Shown: positions 26,945 through 35,943 of the stretch, one piece after another
How positions within the stretch are numbered: position 1 is the first letter of the stretch
Layout: every line of letters starts with the position of its first letter
DNA from: Streptomyces fumanus
GTDB taxonomy: Bacteria; Actinomycetota; Actinomycetes; Streptomycetales; Streptomycetaceae
DNA length: 64,000 nucleotides
Reading direction: 5' to 3'
Assembly: GCF_014655295.1 (NCBI RefSeq)
Contig: NZ_BNBI01000006.1
Location: forward strand, 310,001 to 374,000
Notes under the pieces: model-generated
Told to the model about the DNA's origin: nothing
The model's input: only the letters and a program-made list of their open reading frames with translations
The model's database searches: none
Program-made: the position numbers and the translations under genes

Positions 26945-27859
26945 ATGCCTTCGAACGCCCCGGCCGACCCGCACGCGGCGCCGCCGCTCCCCGAGCCCCT
27001 GCGCGTCCCCGTCGCCGACTCGCACACCCACCTCGACATGCAGTCCGGCACGGTCGAGGAGGGCCTGGCGAAGGCCGCGTCGGTGGGCGTCACCACCGTC
27101 GTCCAGGTCGGCTGCGACCTCGCCGGGTCCCGGTGGGCGGCCGAGACGGCGGCGGCGCACGAGAGCGTGCACGCCGCCGTCGCCCTGCACCCCAACGAGG
27201 CACCCCGCATCGTGCTCGGGGATCCTGGGGGCACCTCCCAGCCCCCCAGGGCTGGGGGAGGCTGGTCCCGGCAGGGCGCGCGGGAGCCCGGCGGGGACGC
27301 CGCGCTGGACGAGGCCCTCGCCGAGATCGACCGGCTCGCCGCCCTGCCGCAGGTCAAGGGCGTCGGCGAGACGGGACTGGACTACTTCCGCACCGGACCC
27401 GAGGGCAAGGAGGCGCAGGAGCGGTCCTTCCGCGCCCACATCGAGATCGCCAAGCGGCACGGCAAGACCCTCGTCATCCACGACCGCGACGCCCACGCCG
27501 ACGTGCTGCGCGTGCTGAAGGAGGAGGGCGCCCCCGAGCGCACCGTCTTCCACTGCTACTCCGGCGACGCCGAGATGGCCGCCGTGTGCGCCCGCGCCGG
27601 GTACTTCATGTCCTTCGCCGGCAACGTCACCTTCAAGAACGCCCAGAACCTGCGCGAGGCGCTGGCCGTGGCGCCGCTGGAGCTGGTCCTGGTGGAGACC
27701 GACGCGCCGTTCCTGACGCCGGTGCCCTACCGAGGGCGGCCCAACGCGCCCTACCTGGTGCCGGTCACGGTGCGCGCGATGGCCGCCGTCCGGGGCCTGG
27801 ACGAGGACGCGCTCGCCACCGCCCTCGCCGCCAACACGGCGCGGGCCTTCGGCTACTGA
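26945..27859 (+). CDS. tatD: TatD family metal-dependent hydrolase/DNase
   Basis: 304 residues from ATG 26945. Metal ligands: His-x-His in VADSHTHLD, Glu in GVGETGLDYFR, His in KTLVIHDRDAH, HCYSG and Asp in LVETDAPFL. Members are 3'-5' DNases or deoxyribonuclease-like enzymes. Residues ~96-120 (GDPGGTSQPPRAGGGW) are an insert that other TatD proteins lack. It is encoded by a hairpin-forming repeat and keeps the frame. The insert lies in a loop before the Glu motif, so activity is probably preserved. Confidence 0.9.
   Translation: MPSNAPADPHAAPPLPEPLRVPVADSHTHLDMQSGTVEEGLAKAASVGVTTVVQVGCDLAGSRWAAETAAAHESVHAAVALHPNEAPRIVLGDPGGTSQPPRAGGGWSRQGAREPGGDAALDEALAEIDRLAALPQVKGVGETGLDYFRTGPEGKEAQERSFRAHIEIAKRHGKTLVIHDRDAHADVLRVLKEEGAPERTVFHCYSGDAEMAAVCARAGYFMSFAGNVTFKNAQNLREALAVAPLELVLVETDAPFLTPVPYRGRPNAPYLVPVTVRAMAAVRGLDEDALATALAANTARAFGY
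27221..27267 (+). repeat. REP-like hairpin sequence inside tatD
   Basis: CCTCCCAGCCC (from 27234) pairs with GGGCTGGGGGAGG (27249-27261) around a tiny CCCA loop. The flanks read GATCCTGGGGGCA and CTGGTCCC. I recall closely similar GGGGGCACCTCCC...GGGGGAGG hairpins scattered through many Streptomyces genomes, here captured in a coding frame. A genome-wide search is needed to prove it repetitive. Confidence 0.55.
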
Positions 27860-27884
27860 ACATACGCACGGTAGCCGCGTCGCT

Positions 27885-27913
27885 TTGGAGAGTGACGGCC
27901 GCTCGGTTAGGTT
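27885..27913 (+). promoter_or_regulatory. Probable rpfB promoter
   Basis: TTGGAG (27885-27890) and TAGGTT (27908-27913) are separated by 17 bases. The start codon is at 27962 with GGAG nine bases upstream. The pattern fits housekeeping (HrdB-type) promoters. No long structured leader or riboswitch is visible. Confidence 0.4.
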
Positions 27914-27961
27914 CTGGAGGCCCGATCCGGGCCCCTTTCCGCACCGCTGGAGCGTATCGGC

Positions 27962-29383
27962 GTGAGCAAGTCGCAGCCCCAGGCTTACGACCCCCTGGCG
28001 TACGGCCCGATGTCCGAGCAGCCGTACGGGCACGCGTACGGGCCGGCGTACGGGCAGCCGTACGGGCCGGGGTACGGCGGCCGGGCGTACGAGCAGGCGT
28101 ACGGCCCGGCGTACGGCCGGGCGCAGGGCCAGGCGTACGGCGCGCCCGGCAGGCCGGCGCTGCCCCGGCAGACCGTGCCCCGCCCGGCCGCTCCCGCGCC
28201 GGCGCCCGCGCCCGCTCCCGCGCCCCTGTCCGCCCCCGCCCACGGCGGACGCGCCGCCCGGCGCCGGCGGGCCCGGCGGGTGCGGCGCGCGGACGGCCCG
28301 ATGCGCCGCCTGCTGCCGCGCGCGCTGGTCGTGGCGTTCCTCGCCGGCGGCACCACCGCCTTCGTCGCCGAGGACAAGGCCGTCGAGCTGACCGTCGACG
28401 GCGACCCGCGCACCCTGCACACCTTCGCCGACGACGTCACCGCACTCCTCGCCGACCAGGACGTCGAGGTCGGCGCCCACGACGTGGTCACCCCCGCCCC
28501 CGGCACCCCGCTGACCAGCGGCGACGACATCACCGTCCGCTACGGCCGCCCCCTGCTGCTCACCCTCGACGGCCACCGCCACCAGATCTGGACGACCGCG
28601 CACACCGTCGCGGGCGCGCTGCGCCGCCTCGGCGTCCGGGCCGAGGGCGCCCACCTGTCCGCACCGCCCTCCCGGCGCATCGGCCGCGAGGGCCTCGCCC
28701 TGGAGGTGCGCACCGAGCGGATCGTCACCGTCCTGGCCGACGGCCGCGCCCGCACCGTCCGCACCAACGCGGCCACCGTCCGGGAGGCCGTCGCGCAGGC
28801 CGGGGTGGTCCTGCGCGGCGAGGACACCACCTCCGTGCCGCCGGGCAGCTTCCCGCGCGACGGGCAGACCGTCACCGTGCTGCGGATCGAGGACGCCGTG
28901 GAGGTCCGCGAGGAACCGGTCCCCTTCGCGGTGCGGCGCACCGAGGACGCGACGCTCTTCCGGGGCAACGAGGTCGTCGACCGGCCCGGCCGGCCCGGCC
29001 TGCGCCGCACCACGTACCGGCTGCGCACCGTCAACGGCGTCGCCGGCAGACCGGTGCGCACCGGCAGCGTGCTCGTGCGCGAGCCCCGCGACCAGGTGGT
29101 GCGGGTCGGCACCCGGCCCCGGCCGGCCTCCGTGCGCGGCGCCGGCCACCTCAACTGGCAGGGCCTGGCCGCCTGCGAGTCCGGCGGCCGCGCGGACGCG
29201 GTCGACCCCTCGGGCACGTACGGGGGCCTCTACCAGTTCGACACCCGCACCTGGCAGCGGCTCGGCGGCCGGGGCCGCCCCCAGGACGCCCCGGCCGCCG
29301 AACAGACCTACCGCGCCCAGAGGCTGTACGCCCGCAGCGGCACCGCCGCCTGGCCCCACTGCGGCGCCCGCCTGCACCGATGA
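27962..29383 (+). CDS. rpfB: Resuscitation-promoting factor RpfB-like transglycosylase
   Basis: 473 residues from GTG 27962. The order is a cytosolic tail of ~100 residues full of AYGPAYGQPYG-type repeats, a basic patch, a TM (ALVVAFLAGGTTAFVA), three DUF348 repeats (each with FADDVTALLADQDV-like cores), a G5 domain and the C-terminal Rpf lysozyme-like domain with catalytic Glu406 in ACESGG and YGGLYQFDTRTW. It is an anchored muralytic enzyme that cleaves peptidoglycan and promotes spore germination or regrowth. The Tyr/Pro-rich cytosolic tail is unusual for Rpf proteins of other genera. Confidence 0.92.
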   Translation: MSKSQPQAYDPLAYGPMSEQPYGHAYGPAYGQPYGPGYGGRAYEQAYGPAYGRAQGQAYGAPGRPALPRQTVPRPAAPAPAPAPAPAPLSAPAHGGRAARRRRARRVRRADGPMRRLLPRALVVAFLAGGTTAFVAEDKAVELTVDGDPRTLHTFADDVTALLADQDVEVGAHDVVTPAPGTPLTSGDDITVRYGRPLLLTLDGHRHQIWTTAHTVAGALRRLGVRAEGAHLSAPPSRRIGREGLALEVRTERIVTVLADGRARTVRTNAATVREAVAQAGVVLRGEDTTSVPPGSFPRDGQTVTVLRIEDAVEVREEPVPFAVRRTEDATLFRGNEVVDRPGRPGLRRTTYRLRTVNGVAGRPVRTGSVLVREPRDQVVRVGTRPRPASVRGAGHLNWQGLAACESGGRADAVDPSGTYGGLYQFDTRTWQRLGGRGRPQDAPAAEQTYRAQRLYARSGTAAWPHCGARLHR

Positions 29384-29471
29384 CCCCCGTGACGCGCCCC
29401 GCGCCCACCACGGGGAGCCCGGCCCGGTCCGCCCGCGCCACCCGGGCCGCCGCCCCGGCTACCCTTACCGG

Positions 29472-30335
29472 GTGAGCAGCCCCACCCCGCACGACGCCCT
29501 GCTGGGCCCCGCCGACGTCCGCGAGCTGGCGGCGGCGCTCGGCGTCCGCCCCACCAAGCAGCGCGGCCAGAACTTCGTGATCGACGCGAACACGGTCCGC
29601 CGTATCGTCCGCACCGCCGGGGTCCGCCCCGACGACGTGGTGGTCGAGGTGGGACCGGGCCTCGGCTCGCTCACCCTGGCCCTGCTGGAGAGCGCCGAGC
29701 GGGTCACCGCCGTCGAGATCGACGACGTGCTCGCCGCCGCGCTCCCCGCGACCGTCGCCGCCCGGATGCCCGAGCGCGCCGACCGGTTCGCGCTGGTCCA
29801 CTCCGACGCGATGCGGGTCACCGCCCTGCCCGGCCCCGCCCCGACCGCCCTGGTCGCCAACCTGCCGTACAACGTGGCCGTGCCCGTGCTGCTGCACATG
29901 CTCGACACCTTCCCGAGCATCGAGCGCACCCTCGTCATGGTCCAGGCCGAGGTCGCCGACCGCCTCGCCGCCGGGCCCGGCTCCAAGGTGTACGGCGTGC
30001 CGTCCGTGAAGGCCAACTGGTACGCCGAGGTCAAGCGGGCCGGCGCGATCGGCCGCAATGTCTTCTGGCCCGCGCCGAACGTCGACAGCGGACTGGTCTC
30101 CCTGGTCCGCCGCGCCGAGCCGCCGAAGACCTCCGCCGCCAAGGAGGAGGTCTTCGCCGTGGTCGACGCCGCCTTCGCGCAGCGCCGCAAGACGCTGCGG
30201 GCGGCACTGGCGGGCTGGGCCGGCTCGGCCGCCGCCGCCGAGGCCGCCCTGGTCGCCGCCGGTGTCTCCCCGCAGGCCCGGGGCGAGTCCCTGACCGTGG
30301 AAGAGTTCGCTCGCATCGCCGAGCACAAGCAGTGA
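29472..30335 (+). CDS. ksgA: 16S rRNA dimethyladenosine transferase KsgA/RsmA
   Basis: 287 residues from GTG 29472. QRGQNFVID at the start, the SAM loop VVEVGPGLGSLT, VTAVEIDD, and the catalytic NLPYNVA motif identify RsmA. It dimethylates A1518 and A1519 at the 3' end of 16S rRNA, a late checkpoint of 30S assembly. It precedes ispE with a GTGA overlap if the longer ispE start is used, so the two form an operon. Confidence 0.95.
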   Translation: MSSPTPHDALLGPADVRELAAALGVRPTKQRGQNFVIDANTVRRIVRTAGVRPDDVVVEVGPGLGSLTLALLESAERVTAVEIDDVLAAALPATVAARMPERADRFALVHSDAMRVTALPGPAPTALVANLPYNVAVPVLLHMLDTFPSIERTLVMVQAEVADRLAAGPGSKVYGVPSVKANWYAEVKRAGAIGRNVFWPAPNVDSGLVSLVRRAEPPKTSAAKEEVFAVVDAAFAQRRKTLRAALAGWAGSAAAAEAALVAAGVSPQARGESLTVEEFARIAEHKQ

Positions 30336-30352
30336 CGGAGAGTGAGACGTAC

Positions 30353-31246
30353 GTGAGTGTGACGGTCCGCGTCCCCGCCAAGGTCAACGTCCAGTTGTCG
30401 GTGGGCCCCGCCCGCCCCGACGGCTACCACGACCTGGCCAATGTCTTCCTCGCCGTCGGTCTGTACGACGAGATCACGGTGACCCCGGCCGACACCCTCC
30501 GCGTCACCTGCGCGGGCCCGGACGCCGCCCAGGTGCCCCTGGACCGCGGCAACCTCGCCGCCCGCGCGGCGATCGCCCTGGCCGAGCGCCACGGCCGCGA
30601 GCCCGCCGTCCACATCCACATCGACAAGGACATCCCGGTCGCCGGCGGCATGGCGGGCGGCAGCGCGGACGGCGCGGGCGCGCTGCTGGCCTGCGACGCC
30701 CTGTGGGGCACCGGCGCCTCCCGCGACGAACTCCTCGCCCTCTGCGCCGACCTGGGCAGCGACGTGCCGTTCAGCCTGATCGGCGGGGCGGCGCTGGGCA
30801 CCGGGCGGGGCGAGAAGCTGACCGAGCTGGCGGTGACCGGCACCTTCCACTGGGTGTTCGCGATGGCCCCGCGCGGCCTGTCCACGCCGGCCGTCTTCCG
30901 CGAGTTCGACCGGCTCGGCGCCGACGCCGACATCCCCGACCCGGTCGCCTCCCAGGCCGTCCTCGACGCCCTCGCCTCGGGCGACCCCGGCGCCCTCGCG
31001 GTGGCCGTCTCCAACGACCTCCAGCCCGCCGCGCTCTCCCTCTTCCCGGAACTCGCCGACACCCTCGCGGCCGGACGCGCGGCCGGCGCCCTGACCGCCC
31101 TGGTCTCCGGCTCGGGCCCCACCACGGCCTTCCTGGCCGGCGACGCCGACTCCGCCACCGTCATCGCCTCGGTCCTGCGCGCCTCCGGCACCTCCGCGTC
31201 GGTCCGCACGGCGGAGGGCCCGGTACCGGGGGCTACGGTGGTGTGA
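30353..31246 (+). CDS. ispE: 4-diphosphocytidyl-2-C-methyl-D-erythritol kinase
   Basis: 297 residues from GTG 30353 (MSVTVRVPAKVNVQL). The frame also allows GTG 30332, overlapping ksgA by 4 bases. GHMP kinase motifs: PAKVNVQLSVGPARPDGYHD, PVAGGMAGGSADGAGALLA and LVSGSGPTTAF. It phosphorylates CDP-methylerythritol in the MEP route to isoprenoids, which makes undecaprenyl carriers and terpenes. It is convergent with the Uma2 gene, 3 bases between stops. Confidence 0.94.
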   Translation: MSVTVRVPAKVNVQLSVGPARPDGYHDLANVFLAVGLYDEITVTPADTLRVTCAGPDAAQVPLDRGNLAARAAIALAERHGREPAVHIHIDKDIPVAGGMAGGSADGAGALLACDALWGTGASRDELLALCADLGSDVPFSLIGGAALGTGRGEKLTELAVTGTFHWVFAMAPRGLSTPAVFREFDRLGADADIPDPVASQAVLDALASGDPGALAVAVSNDLQPAALSLFPELADTLAAGRAAGALTALVSGSGPTTAFLAGDADSATVIASVLRASGTSASVRTAEGPVPGATVV

Positions 31247-31249
31247 GGT

Positions 31250-31843
31250 TCAGAGCTGGTCGATGGCGGTCAGGTCGATGTCGATCGAATAGGGCCTGTC
31301 GACCTTGAGGCGGTCTCGGTACATGCCCACGTGCACATAGACCTTGGTCAGCGGATCAAGTTCGTACACGTGCACGGTGGGCCTGCCGCCTGGTCCTTCC
31401 CGCTCGACGCGCCAGTAGTTCGCGATTCCCGCCGCCGCGTACTTCTGCGGCTTCGTCGTGCGGTCACGCGATTCCGAATCCGGGGAGACGACCTCGACGG
31501 CGAGGAGGACGTCCTTGGCCTCGTAGCTCGTCTGGTCCGGTCCGGTGATGCCATCGGCCCGGATGACGCTCACATCGGGTTCGGGGCCGTTGCGCCGATC
31601 AAGGATGATGGTCATCTCTCGTTTGATCCGGAAACCCGACGGCACGGACTGCCGCAGACCATGGACCAGCAGGTCGATCGCGTCGGCATGAAAAGCGCGC
31701 TGCGGAGTCACGAAAACAAGGCTCCCGTCGATCAGCTCGGTGTGCGGCGGGAGATCCGGCAGCGTGAACAGGTCGTCCACGGTGTATCCGTCCTGCGGTG
31801 GCACCGGCCACTGGACGCGGTGCTGCACGGACTCGGCGGTCAT
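31250..31843 (-). CDS. Uma2 family (DUF820) endonuclease-like protein
   Basis: 197 residues from ATG 31843, with GGGAGGAACC directly upstream. PD-(D/E)XK-like Uma2 fold: ELIDGSLVFVTPQRAFHADAI, the EPDVSVIRAD acidic strand, LLAVEVVSPDSESRDRTTK with Glu and Lys of the active-site core, and YWRVE. Family members are widespread and mostly uncharacterised. The codon use is less GC-rich than its neighbours, which hints at transfer. Confidence 0.85.
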   Translation of the reverse strand: MTAESVQHRVQWPVPPQDGYTVDDLFTLPDLPPHTELIDGSLVFVTPQRAFHADAIDLLVHGLRQSVPSGFRIKREMTIILDRRNGPEPDVSVIRADGITGPDQTSYEAKDVLLAVEVVSPDSESRDRTTKPQKYAAAGIANYWRVEREGPGGRPTVHVYELDPLTKVYVHVGMYRDRLKVDRPYSIDIDLTAIDQL

Positions 31844-31906
31844 GGTTCCTCCCATGGACGGGATCCTGCTGCCCGCCCTCCACGGTAACCGGACATTCCG
31901 ATAGGC

Positions 31907-31924
31907 GTCACTACAAAGAGTGAC
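31907..31924. promoter_or_regulatory. Inverted repeat upstream of Uma2 gene
   Basis: GTCACT-ACAAAG-AGTGAC has perfect 6-base arms and lies 64 bases before the Uma2 start and 76 before the ABC-F start, in the divergent gap. It is a candidate operator. No regulator gene is adjacent, so the binder is unknown. Confidence 0.35.
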
Positions 31925-31999
31925 CGCACCCGTCCGCGCCATCCCACCCCCCGCAGGGCCTACGCTGGATAGCTGATCGTTCCCCCAGGCAGGAGAGAA

Positions 32000-33814
32000 A
32001 TGGCCGTCAACCTGGTCAATGTCGAGAACGTCAGCAAGGTGTACGGCACCCGTGCCCTGCTCGACGGCGTCTCCCTCGGCGTCTCCGAGGGCGACCGCAT
32101 CGGCGTCGTCGGCCGCAACGGCGACGGCAAGACCACGCTGATCCGGATGCTCGCCAAACTGGAGGAGGCCGACACCGGCCGCGTCACCCACTCCGGCGGG
32201 CTGCGCCTGGGCGTCCTCACCCAGCACGACTCCCTCGACCCCGCCGCCACCGTCCGGCACGAGGTCATCGGCGACCTCGCCGACCACGAGTGGGCCGGCA
32301 ACGCCAAGATCCGCGACGTGCTGACCGGACTCTTCGGCGGCCTGGACCTGCCCGGCTTCCCGCAGGGCCTGGACACCGTCATCGGACCGCTGTCCGGCGG
32401 CGAGCGGCGCCGGATCGCGCTGGCCAAGCTGCTCATCGACGAACAGGACCTGATCGTCCTGGACGAGCCGACCAACCACCTCGACGTCGAGGGCATCGCC
32501 TGGCTCGCCCGCCACCTGCGCGAGCGCCGCTCCGCCCTGGTCTGCGTCACCCACGACCGCTGGTTCCTCGACCAGGTCTGCACCCGGATGTGGGACGTGC
32601 AGAAGGGCGACGTCTACGAGTACGAGGGCGGCTACTCCGATTACGTCTTCGCCCGCGCCGAACGCGAGCGCATCGCCGCCACCGAGGAGGCCAAGCGGCA
32701 GAACCTGGTCCGCAAGGAGCTGGCCTGGCTGCGCCGCGGCGCCCCCGCCCGCACCTCCAAGCCCCGCTTCCGCGTCGAGGCCGCCAACGAGCTGATCGCC
32801 GACGTCCCCCCGCCCCGGGACAGCAGCGAGCTGATGAAGTTCGCCTCCTCCCGGCTGGGCCGCACCGTGTTCGACCTGGAGGACGTCACCGTCCAGGCCG
32901 GCCCGAAGGTGCTGCTCAAGCACCTGACCTGGCAGCTCGGCCCCGGCGACCGCATCGGCCTGGTCGGCGTCAACGGCGCCGGCAAGACCTCCCTGCTGCG
33001 CGCGCTCGCCGAGGCCGCCTACAGCGAGGGTGAGCGCCAGCCCGCCGGCGGCCGGGTCAAGGTCGGCCGGACCGTGAAGCTCGCCTACCTCTCCCAGGAG
33101 GTCGCCGAACTCGACCCCACCTGGCGGGTCCTGGAGGCCGTGCAGCGCGTCCGTGAGCGCGTCGACCTCGGCAAGGGCCGGGAGATGACCGCCGGACAGC
33201 TCTGCGAGACCTTCGGCTTCGGCAAGGAGAAGCAGTGGACGCCGGTCGGCGACCTCTCCGGCGGCGAGCGCCGCCGGCTGCAGATCCTGCGGCTGCTGAT
33301 GGACGAGCCCAACGTCCTCTTCCTCGACGAGCCCACCAACGACCTCGACATCGAGACCCTGACCCAGTTGGAGGACCTCCTCGACGGCTGGCCCGGCTCG
33401 ATGATCGTCATCTCCCACGACCGGTTCTTCATCGAGCGCACCACCGACCGCGTCTTCGCCCTGCTCGGTGACGGCACCCTGCGGATGCTGCCGCGCGGCA
33501 TCGACGAGTACCTGGAGCGCCGGCAGCGGATGGAGGAGGCCGCGGCCGCGGCGGCCGGCCCCGCCCCCGCGAAGGCCGCCGCCGAGGCTTCCGAGAGGAG
33601 CGCCGCCGACCAGCGGGCCGCCAAGAAGGAACTCCAGAAGATCGAACGGCAGTTGGACAAGATCTCCGAGAAGGAGACCACGCTGCACGCGCGGATCGCC
33701 GAGCACGCCACCGACTTCGCCAAGGTCGCCGAACTCGACGCCGAGCTGCGCGAGTTGGCGGGCCAGCGCGAGGAACTGGAGCTGCGCTGGCTGGAACTCG
33801 CCGAAGACGCGTAG
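32000..33814 (+). CDS. ABC-F family ATPase (Uup-like)
   Basis: 604 residues from ATG 32000 (AGGAG upstream). Two ABC modules and no membrane segment. Walker A GRNGDGKTT and GVNGAGKTS, signatures LSGGERRR twice, Walker B LIVLDEPTNHLD and VLFLDEPTNDLD. A P-site linker of charged helices lies between the domains. A C-terminal coiled coil (KKELQKIERQLDKISEKE) is the Uup/TlrC-type tail. ABC-F proteins act on ribosomes. This one is more likely a housekeeping factor than a drug-resistance protein, since no antibiotic genes are near. Confidence 0.9.
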   Translation: MAVNLVNVENVSKVYGTRALLDGVSLGVSEGDRIGVVGRNGDGKTTLIRMLAKLEEADTGRVTHSGGLRLGVLTQHDSLDPAATVRHEVIGDLADHEWAGNAKIRDVLTGLFGGLDLPGFPQGLDTVIGPLSGGERRRIALAKLLIDEQDLIVLDEPTNHLDVEGIAWLARHLRERRSALVCVTHDRWFLDQVCTRMWDVQKGDVYEYEGGYSDYVFARAERERIAATEEAKRQNLVRKELAWLRRGAPARTSKPRFRVEAANELIADVPPPRDSSELMKFASSRLGRTVFDLEDVTVQAGPKVLLKHLTWQLGPGDRIGLVGVNGAGKTSLLRALAEAAYSEGERQPAGGRVKVGRTVKLAYLSQEVAELDPTWRVLEAVQRVRERVDLGKGREMTAGQLCETFGFGKEKQWTPVGDLSGGERRRLQILRLLMDEPNVLFLDEPTNDLDIETLTQLEDLLDGWPGSMIVISHDRFFIERTTDRVFALLGDGTLRMLPRGIDEYLERRQRMEEAAAAAAGPAPAKAAAEASERSAADQRAAKKELQKIERQLDKISEKETTLHARIAEHATDFAKVAELDAELRELAGQREELELRWLELAEDA

Positions 33815-34037
33815 GCCGCGCGCCCCGGCGTGAAGGGGGCGTGAAGGACCGTAACGGCGGTATCACGGGCCGGTCCGCCCTTGGGAACAGGGGCGGGCGC
33901 GGCCCGGTGTGCTGTCAGCGCCGGGTGATAAAAAGGGCCGCACGTGTCTGTCTGAGAACCGTCTGAGAAACAGGGGTGTGGCGGAAACGCGGCGCTGTCC
34001 GGCGCGGCGCCACATCCGGCACAAGGGGGAACCACCG

Positions 34038-35885
34038 ATGACCCAGCCGCCCGGCCCGCCGTCCGGCCCGCCGCAGGACCCGCCACCGGGAGGCGGCGGC
34101 TTCGGCCCCGCCCCGCAGGTGCCCCAGCAGCTCCCGACCCCGCCGCAGCCGGGTTACGGCCCCCCGCAGCAGCCGAGCCAGCCCCCGGGCCCGTACGCCC
34201 CTCAGGCCCCGCAGACTCCCCAGGCCCCGCAGGCTCCGCAGAGCCCTCAGACCCCACCGCAACAGCCCGGCCCTTACGCTTCCGGCCCTTACGCCCAGCC
34301 GCCGCAGCAGCCGGGCCCCGGTCCGTACGGACCGCCGCAGCCGGGCCCGTACGGGCCGCCGCAGCCCGGCCCCTACGGACCGGGACCCGGCTACGGCCCC
34401 CCGGCCCAGCCCCCGTACCCCGGCGCGCCCGGCGCCCCCGCGCCCGGCCCCGGGAACGTCTTCAAGCGCAAGCCCGCCCTGGCGATCGGCGCCGCCGTCG
34501 CCGCGCTGCTCGTCATCGGCGGCACGGTCTGGGCGGTCACCGGCACCGGCGGCGACGACGGCAAGGGCGACAAGCCGGTGGCCGGCCGCAGCGGGAGCCC
34601 GCAGCCGTCCGCCTCCGACGACCCGCTCAACCCCGGCGACGGCACCGGCGCCGGCGGCGAGGACCCGGACGACCTCAACGAGGGCCGCAAGGCCGGCGAG
34701 GCCAGGGTGCTCTGGTACAAGGAGGCCCCCGACGCCCCCGGTTCCGGCGCCGACGCCCCCGGCATGTGGATCACCGGCAAGACCGCGGTGAAGGCCGCGT
34801 ACAAGCAGGTCTTCGCCTACGGCACCGACGACGGCCGGCCCGCCTGGGCCCCGGTCACCTTCCCGCAGAAGATCTGCGCGGTCACCCCCGAGAAGACCGC
34901 CGACGACACCATCGTGGTCGCCTACATGAGCGGCTCCAGCGACCGCGCCAAGTGCAACCGGCTCCAGGAGATCGACCTCGTCACCGGCGAGAAGGGCTGG
35001 AGCGAGAAGGTCGCCGACGGCGAGCTGTTCGACTCCACCCTCTCCGTCGAACTCACCGTCTCCGGCAACACCCTGATGGTCGGCCGCTCCCAGTCCGGCA
35101 CCGCCTACGACGTGCGCAGCGGCACCAAGCTCTACGACAAGAGGCGGTACGGCGAGTCCTGCTTCCCCGCCGGGTTCGCGGGCGGCGAGCGGCTCGTCCA
35201 GGTCGCCTCCTGCGGTGCCGGCGGCCTCAAGGAGCACGACGAGATCCAGGAGCTGGACCCGCGGACCGGCAAGGTCAAGTGGACGTACAAGTACGAGAAG
35301 GGCTGGCGGGTCGCCCGCGCGTACTCCGTCGACCCGGTCGTCTTCTACGCCACCAACGAGGACGACAAGAGCTGGAACATCTCCGCCTTCTCCGGCGGCC
35401 GGATCACCTCCCAGGTCGACGTCCAGGAGGACTTCGCCCCCGAGTGCGGCTGGGCCGTCCTCGAACGCGACCTCCAGGGCTGCCAGGGCGTCGTCGTCGC
35501 CGACGGCACGCTCTACCTGCCGACCGAGGCCACCACCGGCGCCAACGAGATCGTCGCGATCGGTCTCGCCGACGGCAAGGAGAAGTGGCGGGTGAAGTCC
35601 CCCACGGAGAAGTCGATGATGCCGGTCCGCGTGGACGGGGCGAACCTGATCGCGTACGTCGAGCCGTCCTACGGCGCCGGCGGCCAGGTCGTCGCCGTGC
35701 CCACCGGCGGCGGCGCCCACAAGCCGGTCAAGCTGCTGCAGAACCCGCAGGGCGCGGCCGATGTCGAGGCCGGCTTCTTCTCCAAGGACATCGACTGGGT
35801 CGACGGCCGCTTCTACCTCTCCACCACCCGGCTGACCGGCAATGACGACTCCAAGGAGAAGCTGATGCTCGCCTACGGCAAGTGA
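34038..35885 (+). CDS. Proline-rich membrane-anchored PQQ-like beta-propeller protein
   Basis: 615 residues from ATG 34038. The first ~135 residues are a cytosolic Pro/Gln/Gly tail with repeated GPYGPPQP units, followed by one TM (ALAIGAAVAALLVIGGTVW). The exported domain holds PQQ/quinoprotein-like blades (VTGEKGWSEKV, LDPRTGKVKWTYKYE, LADGKEKWRVK) and several Cys. The function is unknown; family members often sit in the envelope as scaffolds or binding proteins. The 223 bases upstream contain no gene, only a GTCTGAGA direct repeat (around 33952 and 33962). It is a tandem paralog of the next gene. Confidence 0.85.
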   Translation: MTQPPGPPSGPPQDPPPGGGGFGPAPQVPQQLPTPPQPGYGPPQQPSQPPGPYAPQAPQTPQAPQAPQSPQTPPQQPGPYASGPYAQPPQQPGPGPYGPPQPGPYGPPQPGPYGPGPGYGPPAQPPYPGAPGAPAPGPGNVFKRKPALAIGAAVAALLVIGGTVWAVTGTGGDDGKGDKPVAGRSGSPQPSASDDPLNPGDGTGAGGEDPDDLNEGRKAGEARVLWYKEAPDAPGSGADAPGMWITGKTAVKAAYKQVFAYGTDDGRPAWAPVTFPQKICAVTPEKTADDTIVVAYMSGSSDRAKCNRLQEIDLVTGEKGWSEKVADGELFDSTLSVELTVSGNTLMVGRSQSGTAYDVRSGTKLYDKRRYGESCFPAGFAGGERLVQVASCGAGGLKEHDEIQELDPRTGKVKWTYKYEKGWRVARAYSVDPVVFYATNEDDKSWNISAFSGGRITSQVDVQEDFAPECGWAVLERDLQGCQGVVVADGTLYLPTEATTGANEIVAIGLADGKEKWRVKSPTEKSMMPVRVDGANLIAYVEPSYGAGGQVVAVPTGGGAHKPVKLLQNPQGAADVEAGFFSKDIDWVDGRFYLSTTRLTGNDDSKEKLMLAYGK

Positions 35886-35943
35886 GCGTCCCCCCGCCGC
35901 GTTCCCGCCGCCCGTTCCGCCCGTCCCCCGAGGTGACCCCGCC

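Noticed and set aside
27860..27961. Cyclic-di-AMP riboswitch upstream of rpfB
   Set aside because: The leader is about 40 bases, too short for the ydaO-type riboswitch found ahead of another rpf gene in this genus.
32000..33814. Antibiotic-resistance ABC-F protein
   Set aside because: The context is housekeeping and no biosynthetic or resistance genes are adjacent; sequence alone does not support a drug role.
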